A model generated the notes under the pieces. The model was not told where the DNA came from. It worked only from the letters and a program-made list of their open reading frames with translations, and ran no database searches. A stretch of DNA of 9,356 nucleotides from JANMOK01 sp031415055 (GTDB lineage Bacteria; Pseudomonadota; Alphaproteobacteria; Rhodobacterales; Rhodobacteraceae), in the NCBI GenBank assembly GCA_031415055.1, contig JANOQZ010000047.1:1-9356 (forward strand). The letters are read 5' to 3'. A program made the translations under genes and the position numbers. Shown here piece after piece: positions 5,392 to 9,356 of this stretch (the first letter of the stretch is position 1; each line of letters opens with the position of its first letter).

Positions 5392-5421
5392 CTTTGAAGC
5401 ACGCTGGCATATGGGTGACAC

Positions 5422-5847
5422 ATGGCTCTGTATGAGCATGTTTTCATTGCGCGACAGGATCTTTCCAACGCGCAAGCCGAAGGGCTGATCGAGCATTTCG
5501 GCGCAATCCTCAAAGACAATGGTGGAAACCTCGTCGATCAGGAATATTGGGGCCTCAAAACTTTGGCCTACAAAATCAACAAAAACCGCAAGGGCCATTA
5601 CGGATTCATGAAATCCGATTCGCCTTCCCCTGCTGTTCTGGAAATGGAACGCTTGATGCGTCTGCACGAAGACGTGATGCGGGTGATGACGGTGAAGGTC
5701 GACAAACACGAAGAAGGTCCGTCGGTTGTGGTTCAGGCGAAAAACGCCCGTGACGAACGCGGCCCACGCCCAGATCGTGGCGACCGTTATGACCGTGATG
5801 ACCGCCGTGATCGTGATGATCGCCCGCGCCGTCGTGACGACGAATAA
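5422..5847 (+). CDS. rpsF: 30S ribosomal protein S6
   Basis: S6 binds S18 and 16S rRNA on the platform of the small subunit. The 141-residue protein opens with MALYEHVFIARQDLS and contains GGNLVDQEYWGLKTLAYKINKNRKGHY (split here as NLVDQEYWG and LAYKINKNRKGHY), the typical S6 core to about residue 95. From about residue 106 it has a tail built almost only of Arg, Asp and Glu with short RDD/DRR repeats, longer than in E. coli but common in alphaproteobacteria. The ATG is preceded by GGGTGA about 4 bp upstream, a modest site. It is first in a three-gene operon, 14 bp before rpsR. Confidence 0.97.
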   Translation: MALYEHVFIARQDLSNAQAEGLIEHFGAILKDNGGNLVDQEYWGLKTLAYKINKNRKGHYGFMKSDSPSPAVLEMERLMRLHEDVMRVMTVKVDKHEEGPSVVVQAKNARDERGPRPDRGDRYDRDDRRDRDDRPRRRDDE

Positions 5848-5861
5848 GGAGCATCCAAATC

Positions 5862-6089
5862 ATGGCCAACAAACCATTCTTCCGTCGCCGCAAGTCCTGC
5901 CCGTTTACCGGAGAAGGTGCGCCGACCATCGACTACAAAGACGTGAAATTGCTTCAGCGTTACGTGTCCGAGCGCGGCAAAATCGTCCCCGCCCGTATCA
6001 CCGCCGTCTCGGCGAAAAAGCAACGCGAACTGGCCCAGGCGATCAAACGCTCGCGCTTCGTCGCTTTGCTGCCATATGCCGTGAATTGA
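5862..6089 (+). CDS. rpsR: 30S ribosomal protein S18
   Basis: S18 is a small basic 16S rRNA-binding protein that forms a heterodimer with S6. The 75-residue protein has the normal length, a basic N-terminus (FFRRRKSCPF), the DYKDVKLLQRYVSERGKI block (residues 24-41) and the conserved ending AIKRSRFVALLPY. AAGGAG lies 10 bp before the ATG and starts directly within the stop of rpsF. The gap to rplI is only 11 bp. In several Hyphomicrobiales I recall a DUF2232 membrane protein gene between rpsR and rplI; it is absent here. Confidence 0.97.
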   Translation: MANKPFFRRRKSCPFTGEGAPTIDYKDVKLLQRYVSERGKIVPARITAVSAKKQRELAQAIKRSRFVALLPYAVN

Positions 6090-6100
6090 GGGAGGTATAA

Positions 6101-6691
6101 ATGGAAGTCGTCCTTCTCGAACGCGTCGCCAAACTGGGCCAAATGGGCCAGGTTGTGAACGTCAAACAGGGTTTCGCCCGCAATTTCCTGTTGCCGCAAG
6201 GTAAGGCATTGCGTGCGACCAAAGCCAACCTCGCCCGTTTTGACGGCGAAAAGGCTCAACTCGAGGCTCGCAATCTCGAAAGCAAAACCGAAGCCGCGGC
6301 TTTGGCGGCGAAACTTGATGGTCAAAGCTTCATTATCATCCGCTCCGCTGCGGCAGGTGGGGCGCTGTATGGCTCGGTCAATGCACGCGATGCTGCCGAA
6401 GTGGCAGCCGCCGGTGGTTTCACCGTCGCGCGCCAACAAGTTGTGCTAAACAAGCCGATCAAATACCTCGGCGTTCACACGATGACTGTCGTGTTGCATC
6501 CCGAGGTTTCGGCAACAATCACCATCAACGTTGCCCGCTCGGCAGAAGAGGCCGAACTGCAAGCTTCCGGCAAATCGATCCAGCAGCTTCAAGCCGATGC
6601 CGATGCTGCGGCCGATTTTGACATTAAGGAATTGTTTGACGATATGGGTTCCGCCGTTGACGCCGATCTCGCCGCCGAAGCAGCTATCTGA
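6101..6691 (+). CDS. rplI: 50S ribosomal protein L9
   Basis: L9 binds 23S rRNA near the L1 stalk and helps keep the reading frame. The N-terminal RNA-binding domain shows the signature GQMGQVVNVKQGFARNFLLP (residues 13-32). A connecting helix follows (about 41-75), then the C-terminal domain with GGALYGSVNARD and PIKYLGVHTMTVVLHPEV. At 196 residues it is about 45 longer than E. coli L9; the extra Ala- and Asp-rich acidic tail (from about 152) is usual in alphaproteobacteria. GGGAGG 6 bp before the ATG is the best ribosome-binding site in the window. It is last in the ribosomal operon and is followed by a terminator. Confidence 0.97.
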   Translation: MEVVLLERVAKLGQMGQVVNVKQGFARNFLLPQGKALRATKANLARFDGEKAQLEARNLESKTEAAALAAKLDGQSFIIIRSAAAGGALYGSVNARDAAEVAAAGGFTVARQQVVLNKPIKYLGVHTMTVVLHPEVSATITINVARSAEEAELQASGKSIQQLQADADAAADFDIKELFDDMGSAVDADLAAEAAI

Positions 6692-6710
6692 CCACTCAAA
6701 GACCAGCCAA

Positions 6711-6740
6711 AAAGAAGCCGCGTCCAAAGCGCGGCTTTTT
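6711..6740 (+). terminator. Intrinsic terminator of rpsF-rpsR-rplI
   Basis: GCCGCG (6717-6722) and CGCGGC (6730-6735) form a perfect stem around a 7-nt loop, extended by A-T pairs and followed by TTTTTCTTT. It starts about 20 bp after the rplI stop codon. Confidence 0.9.
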
Positions 6741-6799
6741 CTTTGCCCAAACCCAGAATCGCGCTATCCTGCCCTTCGCATGAACGATGGGGAACCGCG

Positions 6800-7219
6800 A
6801 TGGTTGACCATGACAACCTTTTTGTCGGCCGCTGGGCACTGATCCCGGAACTTTGCCAATATCAAGACGGCACGCCGCCGCCGCACTGCGTGTACGAAAT
6901 CGCCATGCAATCTGATTGCGCCGACATCACCCTCCATTGGACCGACAAGGACGGAAAATCGCACTCGCTCAAATACGGCGGCCCAGCCGATGGCTCCGTC
7001 GTGCCTTTCAAAAGCGGCCATGTATCGGAAATGTCTTTCAGCAAGCAAGACGCCCATACACTCGATTCCTCGTCCTATGCCGAAGGCCGCGAAGTCAACT
7101 ACGCCCGCCGCAAGGCCTCTTCCGATGGCGAACTGCTCAGCGTGCAAATAGTCACCCGCCACAACGGCGACGCCGCGACCCGCAATTTCCAGATTTTTCG
7201 CAGGTTGAATTCGGTGTGA
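6800..7219 (+). CDS. Lipocalin-like small cytosolic protein, unknown function
   Basis: This 139-residue protein begins MVDHDNLFVGRWALIPELCQY and is largely predicted beta-strand. The early G-x-W (G10, W12), a Pro-rich turn (GTPPP), a DKDGKSHSL hairpin, PADGSVVPF and a late SSDGELLSVQIVTRHNGD strand pair match, from memory, the GTWKLNPAKSKF / DGKxYPV / SxDGKTLTVT pattern of small lipocalin-like domains, most often found in secreted proteins. Here no signal peptide is present, so it should be cytosolic. It has three cysteines (19, 30, 40). The ATG at 6800 has GGGGAA nearby; an ATG at 6743 in frame would overlap the rplI terminator and is rejected. The function is unknown. Confidence 0.75.
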   Translation: MVDHDNLFVGRWALIPELCQYQDGTPPPHCVYEIAMQSDCADITLHWTDKDGKSHSLKYGGPADGSVVPFKSGHVSEMSFSKQDAHTLDSSSYAEGREVNYARRKASSDGELLSVQIVTRHNGDAATRNFQIFRRLNSV

Positions 7220-7239
7220 CCGACCTTTTCGAATCGTAG

Positions 7240-7258
7240 GGTGCGCATTTTGCGCACC
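7240..7258. repeat. REP-like hairpin after the lipocalin-like gene
   Basis: GGTGCGCA and TGCGCACC form a perfect 8-bp stem around TTT, preceded by GTAG. No T-run follows on either strand. The GTAGGGTGCG start recalls short dispersed palindromes seen in many bacterial genomes. It may help end the transcript of the small gene or protect its 3' end, but this is inference. Confidence 0.5.
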
Positions 7259-7318
7259 GCCATGCGTTCCCCCACAAGCGCAATCCCGCCGACCCAAATT
7301 CCACCCCCAACATGCCCG

Positions 7319-7327
7319 CTATCCACA
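7319..7327 (+). promoter_or_regulatory. Near-consensus DnaA box upstream of dnaB
   Basis: CTATCCACA differs at one base from the strong DnaA box TTATCCACA. It lies 64 bp before the dnaB start codon. A single box can occur by chance, and no cluster of boxes or AT-rich unwinding element is near. No clear sigma-70 promoter was found in the 172-bp gap before dnaB. Confidence 0.3.
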
Positions 7328-7391
7328 GGGCAGCCGCCCTTCCCGCCGACACCTGACACCTCTATGACTGGCAACCGAACAGGGGTGATTC

Positions 7392-8870
7392 ATGGCCGAC
7401 GGCTCAAAAATGGAAATGCAGGACCATATCCTGCCGCATAATATCGAGGCAGAACAAGCACTTCTGGGCGCGCTTCTGGTCAACAACGACGTTTATGACC
7501 GAATAGCCGGCTTGGTCGGTGAAGATCATTTCTATGATCCAGTGCATGGTCGCATCTTTTCGACCATAGCCCAACGCATCCAGAAAAACGCCCTTGCCTC
7601 ACCGGTCACCATCAAGGCCTTCATGGCCGATGACGCCGGCCTCAATGACATCGGCGGCGGCACCTATCTCGCGCGTCTGGCCGCGTCGTCGGTCTCGGTC
7701 TTCGCCTCGCGCGATTACGCGCAAATGATCTATGACCTCGCCATTCGCCGCGACCTCATCACCATTGGCCAGGAAATTTCGCTCAAAGCCGCCGCAGTTA
7801 CGGTGGATTCCGAACCGAAAGACCAAATCGTCGAGGCCGAACAGGCGCTGTACCAATTGGGCGAGCAAGGTCGTGTTGATGGTGGCTTTCAGTCGTTCCT
7901 GCAGGCGATCAGCGAAGCGGTCAACAGCGCCAATGCCGCCTATCAACGCGAAGGCGGCCTTGCCGGCCTTTCCACCGGCCTGATCGATCTCGACAAAAAA
8001 CTCGGCGGCTTGCATCCGTCCGACCTGCTGATCATCGCCGGTCGTCCGTCGATGGGCAAAACCTCGCTCGCAACCAACATCGCCTTCAACATCGCCAAGG
8101 CCTATAAAAAGGGCAAGCGCCAAGACGGCAGCGAAGGCGCGGTTGATGGTGGCGTCGTTGGCTTCTACTCGCTGGAAATGTCCTCGGAACAACTCGCCGC
8201 CCGTATCCTGTCGGAGGCCGCCCGCATCCCGTCCGAACATATCCGTCGCGGTGATATGGATGAGGCGGGCTTCCGCCGCTTCGTTGAAGCCGCCAAAGAC
8301 CTCGAAACCTGCCCGCTTTTCATCGACGACACGCCTGCCCTGCCGATCTCGACCTTGGCCGCGCGCGCCCGTCGCCTCAAACGCCAGCACGGGCTGGACG
8401 TCTTGATCGTCGATTACCTGCAACTGGTCCGTCCGGCATCGGCCAAAGACAACCGCGTCAACGAAGTATCCGAAATCACCCAAGGCCTCAAAGCCATCGC
8501 CAAGGAACTCAACATCCCGGTCATCGCCTTGTCGCAACTCTCGCGCCAGGTCGAATCGCGCGAAGACAAGAAACCCCAGCTTTCCGACCTGCGCGAATCG
8601 GGTTCGATCGAGCAGGACGCCGATGTGGTGATGTTCGTGTTCCGCGAGGAATATTACGCCGAGCGCGAAAAGCCGTCCGACGAAAAGTTGGAAGAAATGT
8701 CGAAATGGCAGGCCCGAATGGAAGCCCTGCACGGCAAGGCCGAAATCATCATCGGCAAACAACGCCACGGCCCGATTGGCACCATCGACCTGGCCTTTGA
8801 AGCGCAATTCACTCGATTTTCCAATCTGGTGCAAAGTTACCAGCAAGGTGCCGTGGGTGATTTCAATTAG
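7392..8870 (+). CDS. dnaB: Replicative DNA helicase
   Basis: DnaB is the hexameric ring helicase that unwinds the parental duplex ahead of the replication fork, powered by ATP. The N-terminal domain (about residues 13-115, starting HNIEAEQALLGALL) mediates hexamer and primase contacts. The RecA-like C-terminal domain carries the Walker A motif GRPSMGKTS (217-225, Lys223), Walker B DVLIVDYLQL with Asp341, and ALSQLSRQVESREDKKP followed by SDLRESGSIEQDADVV. An insertion KKGKRQDGSEGAVDGG after Walker A is typical of alphaproteobacteria. At 492 residues it has normal length and no intein. The ATG at 7392 has GGGGTG upstream; an in-frame ATG at 7410 is possible. alr follows 123 bp later without a clear terminator. 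Confidence 0.98.
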   Translation: MADGSKMEMQDHILPHNIEAEQALLGALLVNNDVYDRIAGLVGEDHFYDPVHGRIFSTIAQRIQKNALASPVTIKAFMADDAGLNDIGGGTYLARLAASSVSVFASRDYAQMIYDLAIRRDLITIGQEISLKAAAVTVDSEPKDQIVEAEQALYQLGEQGRVDGGFQSFLQAISEAVNSANAAYQREGGLAGLSTGLIDLDKKLGGLHPSDLLIIAGRPSMGKTSLATNIAFNIAKAYKKGKRQDGSEGAVDGGVVGFYSLEMSSEQLAARILSEAARIPSEHIRRGDMDEAGFRRFVEAAKDLETCPLFIDDTPALPISTLAARARRLKRQHGLDVLIVDYLQLVRPASAKDNRVNEVSEITQGLKAIAKELNIPVIALSQLSRQVESREDKKPQLSDLRESGSIEQDADVVMFVFREEYYAEREKPSDEKLEEMSKWQARMEALHGKAEIIIGKQRHGPIGTIDLAFEAQFTRFSNLVQSYQQGAVGDFN

Positions 8871-8918
8871 CGCGACCGGAATGCACAAGATGCACAGCGC
8901 ATTCCCTTTACCCCTGTC

Positions 8919-8975
8919 GCCCCCGCGCAGGCGGGGGTCCAGTCTCAACCACACGACCCCCGCCTACGCGGGGGT
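8919..8975. repeat. Mirrored pair of GC-rich palindromic elements between dnaB and alr
   Basis: CCCCCGC-GCAG-GCGGGGG (8920-8937) and CCCCCGC-CTAC-GCGGGGG (8957-8974) are each a perfect 7-bp stem with a 4-nt loop. The two elements (8919-8939 and 8955-8975) are also inverted copies of each other, with 19 of 21 bases complementary, so a larger hairpin could form. The CGCAGGCGGG core matches, from memory, a dispersed REP-like family in alphaproteobacteria. No T-run follows. The right copy ends 18 bp before the alr start codon. Confidence 0.75.
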
Positions 8976-8993
8976 TACAAGTGTTGAACGTCC

Positions 8994-9356
8994 ATGACCC
9001 GCGCCTGCCTGACCATCGACCTCGACGCCATAATCGCCAATTGGCGTGCGCTTGACGCCTTATCCGCCCCCAATGTCGAAACGTCCGCCGTGCTCAAAGC
9101 CGACGCCTACGGCCTTGGCGCGGTCCCCGTTGGCAATGCCCTCGCAAGTGCTGGTGTCAAAACCTTTTTCGTAGCACTCGCTGAAGAAGGTTCTGACCTT
9201 CGCGCAGCAATTGGCCCGGACCCGCGCATTTTCCTGCTCAACGGTTACATCCCCTCCGACCGCGATCTCATTGTTAACAATACGTTAATTCCGATCCTGT
9301 GCTCACCAGAGCAAATAGCCCGCTTCCGCGAATCCATCCCCAGCCACCCCTGCGCC
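8994..9356 (+). CDS. alr: Alanine racemase, 5' part (cut by window edge)
   Basis: Alanine racemase interconverts L- and D-alanine with pyridoxal phosphate and supplies D-alanine for peptidoglycan. The 121 visible codons start MTRACLTIDLDAIIANWR, the typical opening of the PLP barrel, and contain AVLKADAYGLGA with the cofactor lysine at Lys35. The FFVALAEEGSDLR and IFLLNGY blocks also fit. The frame is open to the last base, so the gene continues rightwards. No clear ribosome-binding site precedes the ATG, and the nearby GTG and TTG codons (8981, 8984) are out of frame. The order dnaB-alr is common in alphaproteobacteria. Confidence 0.95.
   Translation, partial: MTRACLTIDLDAIIANWRALDALSAPNVETSAVLKADAYGLGAVPVGNALASAGVKTFFVALAEEGSDLRAAIGPDPRIFLLNGYIPSDRDLIVNNTLIPILCSPEQIARFRESIPSHPCA

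Noticed and set aside
5750..5844. Short tandem repeats as a CRISPR or minisatellite
   Set aside because: They are low-complexity Arg/Asp codons inside rpsF, without spacers or a constant repeat.
7240..7258. Intrinsic terminator after the lipocalin-like gene
   Set aside because: The stem is perfect but no T-run follows on either strand, so it is listed as a hairpin repeat.
7599..8954. Long minus-strand open frame of about 451 codons opposite dnaB
   Set aside because: It is the mirror of dnaB codon bias, shows no protein family features, and runs through the repeat pair beyond the gene.
1..9356. tRNA, rRNA, insertion sequence, prophage or toxin-antitoxin genes
   Set aside because: No cloverleaf, transposase, integrase or toxin-antitoxin motif was recognised in any frame.

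Overview
This is a chromosomal housekeeping region of an alphaproteobacterium, most likely Hyphomicrobiales (Rhizobiales) or a relative. The evidence is the fatty-acid cluster fabD-fabG-acpP diverging from rpsF-rpsR-rplI-dnaB-alr, an extended L9 and a charged S6 tail, and a left-edge palindromic element of a type I associate from memory with Hyphomicrobiales. One short motif after fabD recalls Rhodobacterales, so the order is not certain. Everything rests on reading the sequence; no searches were run.

Layout. 1-130: intergenic palindromic repeat, then the acpP terminator. 150-2460 (minus): fabD, fabG and acpP, giving malonyl-CoA:ACP transacylase, 3-oxoacyl-ACP reductase and acyl carrier protein, which supply and carry fatty-acid synthesis intermediates. 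fabG appears to have its own promoter (perfect TTGACA, 17-bp spacer), but a strong terminator-like hairpin lies between that promoter and the fabG start, so attenuation is possible. 2461-2791: an AT-rich divergent control region with two perfect 9-bp inverted repeats. 2792-4845 (plus): a compact three-gene cassette of a secreted protein of unknown function, an ECF-type sigma factor and a three-TM membrane protein. The sigma and membrane genes overlap by ATGA and the secreted protein ends directly before the sigma reading frame. This looks like a cell-envelope sigma/anti-sigma module lying between fabD and rpsF. 4998-5171: a 57-residue single-TM protein behind a promoter overlapping a CtrA-like box, closed by a strong terminator.

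5422-6691 (plus): rpsF, rpsR and rplI (S6, S18, L9) with a promoter and a leader that may carry the S6:S18 autoregulatory site, ended by a clean intrinsic terminator. 6800-7219: a small cytosolic protein resembling a lipocalin-like beta-barrel family. 7392-8870: dnaB, the replicative helicase, with a near-consensus DnaA box about 65 bp upstream. 8871-8993: two mirrored GC-rich hairpin elements. 8994-9356: the 5' part of alr (alanine racemase), cut by the window edge.

The best candidate for something little described is the secreted protein / ECF sigma / three-TM protein cassette together with its divergent control region. Next come the fabG leader terminator and the small membrane protein with its CtrA-like box.
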